NCBI RefSeq assembly: GCF_002893765.1
Contig: NZ_CP025938.1
Span: 1,364,001 to 1,428,000, forward strand
Length of the DNA stretch: 64,000 nt
Source: Tamlana carrageenivorans
GTDB lineage: Bacteria; Bacteroidota; Bacteroidia; Flavobacteriales; Flavobacteriaceae
Reading direction: 5' to 3'
Positions 8,495-17,058 of the stretch are shown here, in pieces. The position numbers and the translations under genes were made by a program. Below the pieces are notes generated by a model. The model worked only from the letters and a program-made list of their open reading frames with translations. It ran no database searches and was not told the origin of the DNA. How positions within the stretch are numbered: position 1 is the stretch's first letter; every line of letters begins with the position of its first letter.

Positions 8495-9855
8495 TAATTT
8501 GAGGATTGAATTTGTTTGGCTTGATCACTATATAATTTCGCTTTGGCTGTATGGTTTAACATGGTGTAGGCTTTACTCATTTCTGAATAAAAATCGATTT
8601 CCATTTGAGAATCTTCTATTATAAAATCCAGTCCCATTTCTAATGACGACAAGGCTTTTTTAGGCTGATTTAAAGCGTTTAAAGCCTCCCCATTTATTAA
8701 ATAAAACAAAGGCTGAGCGGGGTATTTTTGTAAGGACTCCTCACTTTTTTCCTTAGCTAAATCATACTTTTTTAAATCGATATATAAAAGCATCACATGA
8801 CGTAGCACGTTAAAATTATTAGGCTCTAAGCGCAGCGCCGTTTCAAAATAAGTTAAAGCCTTTTCTTTTTCATTTTTAGACAAGTAATACTGGCCCAATT
8901 CCATAACGGTTTTGCTATTATTAGAATCGCTAACCAAGGCAGTTGCTTCGATTAAATCGGATTCATACTCCGGATTATTTTGTACAAAAGCCATAAAATC
9001 GGTAAGCACTTTCATTTTAGCATCGGGTTTAATTTCGTTGCTCTGCACTACAATTTTCATTGACTCTACAGCCTTTTCTGTTTCATTGTCGTCTAAATAA
9101 AATTTATATAAAGCCAAATGCACTAATTGGGAATTGGGGTTTATTTTTAACAATTCCTTAGCCGTTTCATAGGCCTTTTCTTTTTCATTGTTTTCACTGT
9201 ATCTAAAAATCAAGGCTAAATAATTGGATTCCTTTTCGGGATTATTTTCAACGCGAGCTTGTAAATTTTTAATCTGATCTTTTTTTCTACCAGTAGCTTC
9301 ATAAATACGATTTCGCATGATATCCCGATTCATGGAAATGCCAAATTCGGCATCGAGCTCATCAAGTATTTTTAATGCTTCATCATATTTTTCTGTTCGC
9401 GCATAGAGGCCGGCTAAATCTTCTTTATAATCGGGATGGTATTTAACCAGTTGCTTAATGGTTTTGATGGCCTTATCATGTTCGTTTTGGGCTGCGTAGT
9501 AGCCGTATAACTCATCCAAATACCATTCATTATCGGGGTCTTTATCAACCGCTTTTTTTAAAGCTCCTTCGGCCGCGCCAAAATTTTTAAGATGATTGTA
9601 GCATTTACCCAACTCGAAATAAAGTACAGCCACCGATTTATCTATTTTAATACATTTCAAAAAAGCTTCAGCAGCTTTATCGTAGTTTTCAATACCTTTT
9701 TGCTTTAAAGCTTCATAAAAAAGTTCTTGAAACTCATCTTCATTATTACCTAAATCGTCGTCTGGTTTTTTATTAAAATCTACTTGAGCATAGTTCAGCT
9801 GCGGAAACAATAATATTCCGAAAAGCAAACAAAGGATGTAGATTTTATTTTTCAT
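8494..9855 (-). CDS. Tetratricopeptide repeat protein
   Basis: 453 residues: a signal peptide (about 1-23, ending QLNYAQ), then about nine to ten TPR units (for example AVLYFELGKCYNHLKNFGAA and LELGQYYLSKNEKEKAL). TPR arrays are protein-binding scaffolds, and this one should work in the periplasm. It is followed without a gap by DUF4292 and EnvC-like genes, a grouping I recall from other Flavobacteriaceae and which suggests cell-wall or envelope assembly. No enzyme motif is seen. Confidence 0.88.
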   Translation of the reverse strand: MKNKIYILCLLFGILLFPQLNYAQVDFNKKPDDDLGNNEDEFQELFYEALKQKGIENYDKAAEAFLKCIKIDKSVAVLYFELGKCYNHLKNFGAAEGALKKAVDKDPDNEWYLDELYGYYAAQNEHDKAIKTIKQLVKYHPDYKEDLAGLYARTEKYDEALKILDELDAEFGISMNRDIMRNRIYEATGRKKDQIKNLQARVENNPEKESNYLALIFRYSENNEKEKAYETAKELLKINPNSQLVHLALYKFYLDDNETEKAVESMKIVVQSNEIKPDAKMKVLTDFMAFVQNNPEYESDLIEATALVSDSNNSKTVMELGQYYLSKNEKEKALTYFETALRLEPNNFNVLRHVMLLYIDLKKYDLAKEKSEESLQKYPAQPLFYLINGEALNALNQPKKALSSLEMGLDFIIEDSQMEIDFYSEMSKAYTMLNHTAKAKLYSDQAKQIQSSN

Positions 9856-9912
9856 TTTTTATAATGCTTCAATAAGTAAGGCAAAATTAGTTAGTTTCAA
9901 TATATCTTTAAG

Positions 9913-10233
9913 CTATTTTTCAGCATGTATTTTATCCATTAGTAAATCTTCCACAACTTCAAGTTTGTTACTAACTTCAATCTCCTCACAAGCTAATCGC
10001 ATGGAATCTCTGTATTTAATCGCTTCAATTGGTAATTTCCCGCCTGAGTTTTCAAACACCGTTTTACTTGGCCATTGGGCGTAGGCGATATAATAATTAA
10101 GTTTCTCCTTATGTAACCTTGACCCAAGGCTGCCTTCATATTTATAGATTAAATCGGTAAGTCCTTTCCAGGATTTAATAAAATCTTGATCTAGATTTTG
10201 TTTGACTTTAAACCTATAAATAACAATATACAT
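9913..10233 (-). CDS. Antibiotic-biosynthesis-monooxygenase-like protein
   Basis: 106 residues starting at MYIVIYRFKV. The open frame extends 17 codons further upstream, but those codons look non-coding and the ATG at 10233 fits the family. The sequence follows the ABM ferredoxin-like fold (YRFKVK......FIKSWKGLTDLIYKYEGSLG, AQWPSKTVFE). Such dimers are often mono-oxygenases or small stress proteins; the substrate cannot be read. It lies between the palindrome at 10326 and the TPR gene. Confidence 0.72.
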   Translation of the reverse strand: MYIVIYRFKVKQNLDQDFIKSWKGLTDLIYKYEGSLGSRLHKEKLNYYIAYAQWPSKTVFENSGGKLPIEAIKYRDSMRLACEEIEVSNKLEVVEDLLMDKIHAEK

Positions 10234-10325
10234 ATCGCGTAAATAATAATTCCTGTTAAAGTGATGCGTCAATAAGCTTAGCAAGACTTTTGGGGTAATT
10301 GATATTCACAACTCAGCTCTATGAG

Positions 10326-10345
10326 ATTCCTGCGTTCGCAGGAAT
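10326..10345. repeat. CCTGC..GCAGG palindrome at nucleotidyltransferase 3' end
   Basis: ATTCCTGC-gttc-GCAGGAAT, identical in its 20 bases to the copy at 11889 and also preceded by ATGAG as there. Its last base is the first base of the stop codon (minus strand) of the nucleotidyltransferase gene. Confidence 0.85.
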
Positions 10346-11364
10346 TATTCTAAAACAGAATAATCACCAATACTAATGCTAGTAAATTCCCCGTTATATT
10401 TTACATGATTACCAATCATAGCATGATCCAAATTCGCATTTTTAATGCTGGTATGACTTTGTATTAAGCTGTTTTTAATGGTTGCGTTTTCAATAACGCT
10501 ATCGTTTCCAATGGATACAAAAGGACCAACAGTGGCATCTTTAATAACCACATTTTCACCGATAAAACAAGGCTCAATAATATTAGCATTTTCTAATTTG
10601 GCTGAAGTAGCTACTAATTGTTCGTCACCGTCAGCTTTTAAAAATCTTAACATACGCTGATTCGTTTCAACGGTAATGGCTTTATTTCCGCAGTCCATCC
10701 ACTCATCAACAGTTCCAGTTTTAAATATTTTCCCATCGGCCATCATGCGTTTAATACCATCGTTAATTTGGTATTCGCCTCCGTTCATAACATTCTCATC
10801 AAGAATTTCTTGTAATTTATCTTTTAAAATAGCTACATCCTTAAAATAATAAATCCCTATTACTGCTTGATCGCTAACAAATGTTTCTGGCTTTTCAACC
10901 AATTCAACGATTTCTTGGTTATCATTTAATTTAACCACACCATAAGCCTCTGGATTTTCTACTTGCTTGGTCCAAATCACACTATCGGCACTCGGATCTA
11001 AATCAAATTGCGCACGAATTAACGTATCGGCATAGGCAATAACGGCAGGCCCAGAAAGCGATAGTTTAGCACACATGATTGCGTGACCTGTTCCAAGTGG
11101 TTTGTCCTGGCGATAAATAGAGGCTTTAGCTCCTAAACTTTTAGCTAAATCTTCTAAACTAGACACCACATCGTCACCAAACCAAGCCGGATCACCTAAA
11201 ACAAAGGCAATTTCATCTATGGGTTGTTTTAAAACTTTAGCGATGTCTTTTACCAACCGATGAACAATAGGTTGTCCTGCAACTGGAATTAATGGTTTTG
11301 GCACGGTTAAACTGTGTGGTCTTAAACGAGATCCGCGTCCCGCCATTGGTACTATTATTTTCAT
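10345..11364 (-). CDS. Sugar-phosphate nucleotidyltransferase
   Basis: 339 residues. The N-terminal Rossmann-like nucleotidyltransferase domain (about 1-230) has MAGRGSRLRPHSLTVPKPL with the catalytic GxGxRLxPxTxxxPKPL pattern, YADTLI and VEKPET. Hexapeptide left-handed beta-helix repeats follow (about 245-339; IGENVVIKDATVGPFVSIGN, AMIGNHVKY). It joins NTP to a sugar 1-phosphate for surface glycan synthesis; nucleotide and sugar are not determined. Start at 11364 is chosen because the extra 14 upstream codons run through the palindrome at 11367. It shares a strand with the flippase and dut. Confidence 0.92.
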   Translation of the reverse strand: MKIIVPMAGRGSRLRPHSLTVPKPLIPVAGQPIVHRLVKDIAKVLKQPIDEIAFVLGDPAWFGDDVVSSLEDLAKSLGAKASIYRQDKPLGTGHAIMCAKLSLSGPAVIAYADTLIRAQFDLDPSADSVIWTKQVENPEAYGVVKLNDNQEIVELVEKPETFVSDQAVIGIYYFKDVAILKDKLQEILDENVMNGGEYQINDGIKRMMADGKIFKTGTVDEWMDCGNKAITVETNQRMLRFLKADGDEQLVATSAKLENANIIEPCFIGENVVIKDATVGPFVSIGNDSVIENATIKNSLIQSHTSIKNANLDHAMIGNHVKYNGEFTSISIGDYSVLE

Positions 11365-11366
11365 AC

Positions 11367-11426
11367 GAATGCCCGCGCAGGCGGGTATCTTTTTAATGTT
11401 AAACATATTCCTGCGCAGGCAGGAAT
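11367..11426. repeat. Palindrome doublet upstream of the nucleotidyltransferase gene
   Basis: Two CCNGC..GCNGG palindromes lie about 17 bases apart: AATGCCCGC-gca-GGCGGGTAT near 11368-11387 and ATTCCTGC-gcag-GCAGGAAT at 11407-11426. The first is a GC-rich variant of the family. Paired palindromes of this sort resemble REP doublets. They begin two bases from the ATG of the nucleotidyltransferase gene, so they must lie in its leader. Confidence 0.8.
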
Positions 11427-11486
11427 CTTATTATATTAATATTCTTTTATCGTTACGACCTGAAAATCTATTTTTTAATATTTAAT

Positions 11487-11505
11487 AATCCTGCCTTCGC
11501 AGGTA
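11487..11505. repeat. CCTGC..GCAGG palindrome at GIY-YIG gene 3' end
   Basis: AATCCTGC-cttc-GCAGGTAT sits directly after the stop of the small GIY-YIG gene (minus strand). With the copy at 11889 it brackets that gene. Confidence 0.8.
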
Positions 11506-11506
11506 T

Positions 11507-11821
11507 TCATGATCTTAAGATATTATAATTTAAATTCCAGTTGACACTTATATCAGTCCAACTCGGATTCATATCTTCTATTAACTCTACTTTCCATTGC
11601 CGCTTCCATTTTTTGAATTGTCTTTCTCTTTTTTCGGCTTCAGCTCCATCTTCAAACGCTTCAAAATAAACCAATTTATCGCAATTATACCTTGCTGTAA
11701 ATGACTTTGGGTATATTTTTAATTGATGTTCTTTTACGCGTTCTTCAATATTGTTTGTTACTCCAATATATAATACCCCGTTGGGTTTGTTCGTCATAAT
11801 GTAAACATACCAATATGGCAT
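11507..11821 (-). CDS. Small stand-alone GIY-YIG nuclease
   Basis: 104 residues. The GIY-YIG signature is WYVYIMTNKPNGVLYIGVTN (residues 4-23), followed by the Arg helix EERVKEHQ and a conserved Glu region (VYFEAFEDGAEAEKRERQFK). These single-domain proteins are predicted structure-specific endonucleases related to UvrC/SLX1 catalytic domains; their cellular job is poorly known. It is inserted between dut and the nucleotidyltransferase and is flanked by palindromes at 11487 and 11889. That placement suggests a mobile unit rather than part of the glycan genes. Confidence 0.93.
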   Translation of the reverse strand: MPYWYVYIMTNKPNGVLYIGVTNNIEERVKEHQLKIYPKSFTARYNCDKLVYFEAFEDGAEAEKRERQFKKWKRQWKVELIEDMNPSWTDISVNWNLNYNILRS

Positions 11822-11888
11822 TTTCTAATAATATACGTTTCTATTAAATACTGCTCTTGCGAATTGACTATTTTTTTTAAATCATGAG

Positions 11889-11908
11889 ATTCCTGCGTTC
11901 GCAGGAAT
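11889..11908. repeat. CCTGC..GCAGG palindrome between dut and GIY-YIG genes
   Basis: ATTCCTGC-gttc-GCAGGAAT, the same 20 bases as at 10326, lies 3 bases beyond the dut stop codon and about 67 bases upstream of the GIY-YIG start (all on the minus strand). Confidence 0.85.
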
Positions 11909-11911
11909 TTA

Positions 11912-12346
11912 TCACTTCACCCCGGTACTTCCAAAGCCACCTTCGCCACGATCGGTTTCGGTAAGGGTTTCAACAACCTCCCATTCGGCGCGCTCATGCT
12001 TCGCGATAACCAGCTGCGCAATACGCTCACCATTTTGAATGGTAAAATTTTCATGAGAAAGATTAACTAAAATCACCCCTATTTCACCTCGGTAATCGGC
12101 ATCAATGGTTCCAGGCGCATTTAATACTGTAATGCCTTTTTTAGCGGCTAAGCCACTTCTTGGGCGTACTTGTGCCTCATAACCAACAGGTAATTCAATA
12201 AATAAACCGGTTCCCACAATACTACGCTCTAGGGGTTTTAAAACTCTTGATTCTGATAAATTTGCTCGTAAATCCATGCCAGCTGAAGCCAAGGTTTCGT
12301 AGTTTGGCATCTCGTGAGTGGATTTGTTTATAATTTTAATTGTCAT
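11912..12346 (-). CDS. dut: dUTP diphosphatase
   Basis: 144 residues, a trimeric dUTPase that hydrolyses dUTP to dUMP and diphosphate, keeping uracil out of DNA and feeding dTMP synthesis. Conserved motifs appear in order: AGMDLRA (motif 1), PRSGLA (2), GTIDADYRGEIGVILVN (3, with the catalytic Asp), GERIAQLVI (4) and RGEGGFGSTG (5, P-loop-like tail). Length is typical. Its start overlaps the flippase stop by 11 bases, implying coupled translation. Confidence 0.97.
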   Translation of the reverse strand: MTIKIINKSTHEMPNYETLASAGMDLRANLSESRVLKPLERSIVGTGLFIELPVGYEAQVRPRSGLAAKKGITVLNAPGTIDADYRGEIGVILVNLSHENFTIQNGERIAQLVIAKHERAEWEVVETLTETDRGEGGFGSTGVK

Positions 12347-13808
12347 GCTTTCTTATTAAAAGTTGCTTGATTACTTTTTGTTCTGAATAATAAACGATTC
12401 CCAAAAATACAATTAACATGGAAACTCCGATAACATAATCACCTCTAAATTCGTAGAATGATAATAACGATAAGATGATGGAACTGCCCATATATAAACC
12501 TATTTTTTTAAGATTATAAGGGATGGGGTAATATTTTCTTCCGAAATAAAACGACAAAAACATCATGGATGCATAGGCAGCTAATGTAGCAATAGCCGAA
12601 CCACGGTACCCTATAATAGGAATGAGCCAAAAATTTAAAACTAAGGTTACTAAAGCGCCAAAAATGGATATATATGCTCCAAAACGGGTACGGTCTGTAA
12701 TTTTGTACCACACCGAAAGATTATGGTATATCCCCAAACAAAAGTTTGCGATTAGTACTAAGGGTACAATCCACATGGCTTCCCAATAACCTTGGCCTCG
12801 AACAATTATTTCTTTTAATAGGTCCACAAAAACAATAGCCCCTAAAAGGATGATAGATCCAAAAATGACGAAAAACTCTAAAATGAGCGCATAATTTTTT
12901 TGCGGATTTTTGGTTTTAGCATGGCTAAAGAAAAAAGGTTCAATGCCTAACCTGTATGCCGTAGCAAATAAAGTCATAAACAAGGCTAATTTATAACAAG
13001 CGGAATACAGACCAATTTGGGTTTTAGCGATATCGGCTGGTAAAAGATGGTTTAGTAAAATACGATCGAAAGTTTCATTGATTGAAAAAGCTACACCGGC
13101 AATTAATACTGGTATCGCATATTTCATCATACTTTTCCATAAAGCGAGATCGAATTTATATTTAATACGCGCGTAGAAAGGCATCATTATCAAAAGCGTG
13201 ATGCCACTTGCGATAACGTTGGCAATTAGAATATAGCTCACTCCAAAATTAGGAATATACAGACTTTTAAAAATAACACCCTTTGCTGCCAAGTTTTTTA
13301 ATGCCAGTAATAAGAATAGATTTAGTCCAATATTTACAATCACATTAAAAATCTTAATAAAAGCATAACACATAGGCTGCTGGTTAGCTCTTAACCAAGC
13401 AAATGGAATAATCACTAAGGCATCTAAAAGCAAAATCCAAAACACATAGGTCACATAGTGCTCCTTAATTTCGATAAATTCGGCAATATGACTTTTAAAC
13501 AAAAAGCCTATAGCGAAAAAGCCGAATGAAGAAAGTATCAAAGATATAGCAACCGTACTGGTAACAATGGATTTATCGAGATCTTTATTAAAAAAGCGAA
13601 AGAATGCTGTTTCCATTCCATAAGCTAAAATCACATTAAAAAGCACAAAATATGAAAATATTACCGACACTTCACCATACTCTGCAACAGAGGAGAGCAC
13701 TCCTTTTGTGGTGTATAAAGGGACTAATAAAAAGCTTAACATTCTAGGTAAAACCGTGGCTAAACCATAAATAAATGTTTGTTTAAATAAATTTTTGAGT
13801 GCGCCCAA
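12336..13808 (-). CDS. Polysaccharide flippase (Wzx/MurJ-like, MATE/MVF fold)
   Basis: About 490 residues with roughly 14 hydrophobic helices. The N-terminus FKQTFIYGLATVLPRMLSF and the later NETFDRILLNHLLP region are typical of lipopolysaccharide/O-antigen flippases that turn lipid-linked sugar units across the inner membrane. No ATG lies near the 5' end. A TTG at 13808 giving MGALKNLFKQ fits homologues better than the TTG at 13841, which sits in an AT-rich promoter-like stretch. It is first in the minus-strand run with dut and the nucleotidyltransferase. The substrate is not known. Confidence 0.88.
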   Translation of the reverse strand: MGALKNLFKQTFIYGLATVLPRMLSFLLVPLYTTKGVLSSVAEYGEVSVIFSYFVLFNVILAYGMETAFFRFFNKDLDKSIVTSTVAISLILSSFGFFAIGFLFKSHIAEFIEIKEHYVTYVFWILLLDALVIIPFAWLRANQQPMCYAFIKIFNVIVNIGLNLFLLLALKNLAAKGVIFKSLYIPNFGVSYILIANVIASGITLLIMMPFYARIKYKFDLALWKSMMKYAIPVLIAGVAFSINETFDRILLNHLLPADIAKTQIGLYSACYKLALFMTLFATAYRLGIEPFFFSHAKTKNPQKNYALILEFFVIFGSIILLGAIVFVDLLKEIIVRGQGYWEAMWIVPLVLIANFCLGIYHNLSVWYKITDRTRFGAYISIFGALVTLVLNFWLIPIIGYRGSAIATLAAYASMMFLSFYFGRKYYPIPYNLKKIGLYMGSSIILSLLSFYEFRGDYVIGVSMLIVFLGIVYYSEQKVIKQLLIRKHDN

Positions 13809-13841
13809 ACAGATAGTATTTAGTTGGATAAAAGTACACAA

Positions 13842-14173
13842 ATAATATCAAAATTATCAATTCTCAGCAATTATGTAAACTGAAAAGCCTTAGATTAACT
13901 AGTTTTTTATCCATCTCATCCTATTCAAATTCATGCCTTAAAATATTCCTTTAAAAAATAAAATTTCAAGTTTTCTTCCAACTGTTAGTTTTTGTCTAGT
14001 TGAAAAACCTTATTAAATCTACAATTATCCATTAATTTGACGGGTTACCTAACTAAGTCTTAAAATTTTCATCAAAATTTTATCAATAAGGTAATATAAA
14101 ACCTATATCGGTTAGATTTTAGTCAGCTGCCTTTAAGGCTTTTAATTAATATCGTTTTTTAAAACATTTAGAC
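13842..14173. other. AT-rich divergent intergenic region
   Basis: About 330 bases between the flippase and the repeat protein, which are divergently transcribed. I see no RNA gene, palindrome of the CCTGC family or exact TAnnTTTG box. It should hold both promoters. Confidence 0.5.
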
Positions 14174-14191
14174 ATGCCCCAAATTCTAAAA

Positions 14192-16936
14192 ATGAGAAAA
14201 ACATTATGTTCTTCTTTATTCTTTTTTATAAGTATATTAAGTTTACATGCCCAACTAGGCTTCTGTGGAGGAAATTCTGGCGCTCCAATTTTTATTGAAG
14301 ATTTCGGTACAGCACCATCATCTGCCACAGAACACATGCCTTTACCGCCTCCTGGAACCACCAATTACACCTTTTTAGGTAATCCACAAACTCCGTTTGG
14401 TGACGGTAAATACACCGTAACCAATATGAACTATCAACAATTTAATTGGTTTAACACTGAAGACCATACCACGGGGGACACTAATGGCCGCATGCTACTC
14501 GTAAATGCTGCCCTTGTAAAGGGTGAGTTTTTTAATTTGCGCGTCACTGGGCTTTGCGAGAACACCACCTACGAGTTCTCCTCCTGGGTTCTTAATTTAA
14601 CCCCACGTGATGACTTGCACAACGGAAGCTATCCAAACCCTTGTAACGTAAGTTTTGAAATATGGGACAGTACAGAAACTACCATAATCAAGTCGGGAGA
14701 TACCGGCGACTTTTATGGAAGCCTATTGGGAGAACCTGGCAAATGGGAACAATATGGTCTCGTTTTCCAAACTCAGGCCGGACAAGCCGAAGTGGTTTTA
14801 AAAATTGTTAATAACGGCGTTGGAGGCTATGGTAACGATTTAGCTATCGATGATATCGTATTTAGAAGTTGCGGGGACACTATTGCTGTTACCGACGGCA
14901 CAAGCGATCAAGTCGATGTATGCCCTTCTAATTTACCTTATAGCACCACCATTACGGCTGTTCCAGATCATGCTGTTTTCAACACTCACTTTTATCAATG
15001 GGAAGAAAGTAGCGATGGTACAACCTGGACAGATATCTTAGGCGCAACCTCTGAAGATTTAAATGTTTCTGGCATTAACACTGCCATGTATTACCGAGCC
15101 AAAGTTGCTGAACATCCTAACAATTTAAACAACTTAAATTGTATAACGTATTCTGACACCTTTCAAATAAGCATCCTAACCACAACACCGCCTACAGGAT
15201 TAGAATGTTGGGAAACGGCAACCCTTGACCCAGCTACATGTACATGGGTGATTACAGGTACTCAACCTGCGCAACCTACTAACCTAGAATGCTGGGAAAC
15301 GGCTACTTTCAATAACACGACTTGTGCGTGGGACATCGCAGGAACACAACCTACGCAGCCTACCAACCTAGAATGCTGGGAAACGGCTACTTTTAATAAC
15401 ACAACCTGTGCGTGGGACGTTACAGGAACACAACCTGCGCAACCTACCAACCTAGAATGTTGGGAGACGGCTACTTTTAATTACACGACTTGCATGTGGG
15501 ACATCGCAGGAACCCAACCTGTACAACCTACTAATCTAGAATGTTGGGAGACGACTACTTTTAATAACACGACTTGTGCGTGGGACGTTACAGGGATTCA
15601 ACCAGCACAACCTACCAACCTAGATTGTTGGGAAACGGCTTCTTTCAATAATACGAATTGTTCGTGGGACGTTACAGGGATTCAACCAGCACAACCTACT
15701 AACCTAGAATGCTGGGAAACGACAACTTTTAATAACACAACCTGTGCGTGGGAGGTTACAGGAACCCAACCTACACAACCTACTAACCTAGAATGCTGGG
15801 AAACGACTACTTTTAATAACACGACTTGTTCATGGGACGTTACAGGAACGCAACCTGCGCAACCTACTAATCTAGAATGTTGGGAGACGACTACTTTTAA
15901 TAACACAACCTGTGTGTGGGAGGTTACAGGAACCCAACCTGCACAACCTACTAATCTAGAATGTTGGGAGACAACTACTTTTAATAACACGACTTGTTCG
16001 TGGGAAGTTACAGCGATTCAACCAGCACAACCTACTAATTTAGAATGCTGGGAAACCGCTACTTTTAATAACACGACTTGTTCATGGGACGTTACAGGGA
16101 TTCAACCAGCACAACCTACCAACCTAGAATGTTGGGAAACGGCTTCTTTTAATAACACAACCTGTGCGTGGGAGGTTACAGGAACCCAACCTACACAACC
16201 TACTAACCTAGAATGCTGGGAAACGGCTACTTTTAATTACACGACTTGTTCGTGGGATATAGAAAGCACTATCGTAACAGAAACTTATGACGCCGAATTG
16301 TGTACAAACAAATCTGTTATTTTAACAACAAACAACAACGCAAGTGGTACAAGCTTTTTATGGAGCACGGGAGAAACCACAGAAAGCATCACTGTAAATC
16401 AAGAAGGCCAATATAGTGTTGATATATCTGTAAGTGGATGCTTGTCTAGAAAAGCAACCTTTACAGTTACTAAAATCGAACCTCCAATAATTGATAAGGT
16501 GGAGTCGCAAAAAAGCGATGTTGTTATTTACATGTCTAATTCAGGCAATTATTTATACTCCATAGACGGCGGAACTAGTTTTAAAAGTCAAAACATTTTT
16601 TACAACATGCCTTCTGGAGTTTATAATATTGTGGTTAAAAATTATAGCTGTGATACCACTAGTACTTTTGAACATGTACACTTTAAAATTCCTAAATTTT
16701 TTACTCCCAATAACGATGGTTATAATGATACTTTCGAATTAAAAAGTAGCAACGAAATCCTTATTAATGAAGTTTCTATTTTTGATCGCTTTGGAAAACT
16801 CTTAAAGCATAGTAAAAGCAATTCATTTTCGTGGGATGGTACTTTTAATGGAAAATTAGTGAATTCTGATGATTACTGGTATGTTATTATCGTGAACAAC
16901 ACCACCATTACGGGACATTTTAGTTTGAAACGCTAA
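14192..16936 (+). CDS. Secreted repeat protein with type B T9SS sorting domain
   Basis: About 914 residues: a signal peptide (MRKTLCSSLFFFISILSLHA), then a jelly-roll-like adhesive region (about 25-230; NLRVTGLCENTTYEFSSWVL). Thirteen tandem 28-residue repeats follow (about 337-690), each with ECWET and TTC.W. An Ig-like region comes next, and the C-terminal CHU_C/type B sorting domain has FFTPNNDGYNDTFEL, ISIFDRFGKLL-like VSIFDRFGKLLKHS and WDGTFNGK. Type B domains direct export and surface attachment by the type IX system used for gliding. The ATG at 14192 is preferred over 14174 because it starts the signal peptide directly. Function is probably adhesion; the ligand is unknown. Confidence 0.93.
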   Translation: MRKTLCSSLFFFISILSLHAQLGFCGGNSGAPIFIEDFGTAPSSATEHMPLPPPGTTNYTFLGNPQTPFGDGKYTVTNMNYQQFNWFNTEDHTTGDTNGRMLLVNAALVKGEFFNLRVTGLCENTTYEFSSWVLNLTPRDDLHNGSYPNPCNVSFEIWDSTETTIIKSGDTGDFYGSLLGEPGKWEQYGLVFQTQAGQAEVVLKIVNNGVGGYGNDLAIDDIVFRSCGDTIAVTDGTSDQVDVCPSNLPYSTTITAVPDHAVFNTHFYQWEESSDGTTWTDILGATSEDLNVSGINTAMYYRAKVAEHPNNLNNLNCITYSDTFQISILTTTPPTGLECWETATLDPATCTWVITGTQPAQPTNLECWETATFNNTTCAWDIAGTQPTQPTNLECWETATFNNTTCAWDVTGTQPAQPTNLECWETATFNYTTCMWDIAGTQPVQPTNLECWETTTFNNTTCAWDVTGIQPAQPTNLDCWETASFNNTNCSWDVTGIQPAQPTNLECWETTTFNNTTCAWEVTGTQPTQPTNLECWETTTFNNTTCSWDVTGTQPAQPTNLECWETTTFNNTTCVWEVTGTQPAQPTNLECWETTTFNNTTCSWEVTAIQPAQPTNLECWETATFNNTTCSWDVTGIQPAQPTNLECWETASFNNTTCAWEVTGTQPTQPTNLECWETATFNYTTCSWDIESTIVTETYDAELCTNKSVILTTNNNASGTSFLWSTGETTESITVNQEGQYSVDISVSGCLSRKATFTVTKIEPPIIDKVESQKSDVVIYMSNSGNYLYSIDGGTSFKSQNIFYNMPSGVYNIVVKNYSCDTTSTFEHVHFKIPKFFTPNNDGYNDTFELKSSNEILINEVSIFDRFGKLLKHSKSNSFSWDGTFNGKLVNSDDYWYVIIVNNTTITGHFSLKR
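15200..16264 (+). repeat. Thirteen tandem 84-bp coding repeats
   Basis: Repeat n starts at 15200 + 84(n-1), each beginning with Leu-Glu/Asp-Cys-Trp-Glu-Thr. The first unit is divergent (LDPATCTWVIT) and the last is cut after CSWDI. Middle units are very similar at DNA level with patchwork differences (Asn/Tyr, Ala/Thr/Ser, Asp/Glu), a pattern expected from unequal crossover or gene conversion, so copy number may vary between strains. Confidence 0.95.
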
Positions 16937-16993
16937 GTGGTTATTAAAATCATTTAAAGTGTCAATAATAGATAAGTCGTTCCACTCTAAAAA

Positions 16994-17024
16994 CAAAAAA
17001 CCTCACAAAATGTGAGGTTTTTTA
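16994..17024. terminator. Bidirectional terminator between repeat protein and atpG
   Basis: AAAAAACCTCACA-aaa-TGTGAGGTTTTTT is a near-perfect stem with A-run before and T-run after, so it can stop transcripts from both convergent genes. Confidence 0.92.
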
Positions 17025-17058
17025 ATATATTTTTGAAACTAATATAAGTTTCTAGAAT

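Noticed and set aside
10345..11406. Longer nucleotidyltransferase starting at 11406
   Set aside because: The extra N-terminal codons are encoded by the palindrome doublet; homologues start at the MKIIVPMAGRG methionine.
15262..15990. Long open frames on the minus strand inside the 84-bp repeats
   Set aside because: They are mirror frames produced by the period of 84 (a multiple of three); the plus-strand protein has the signal peptide and sorting domain.
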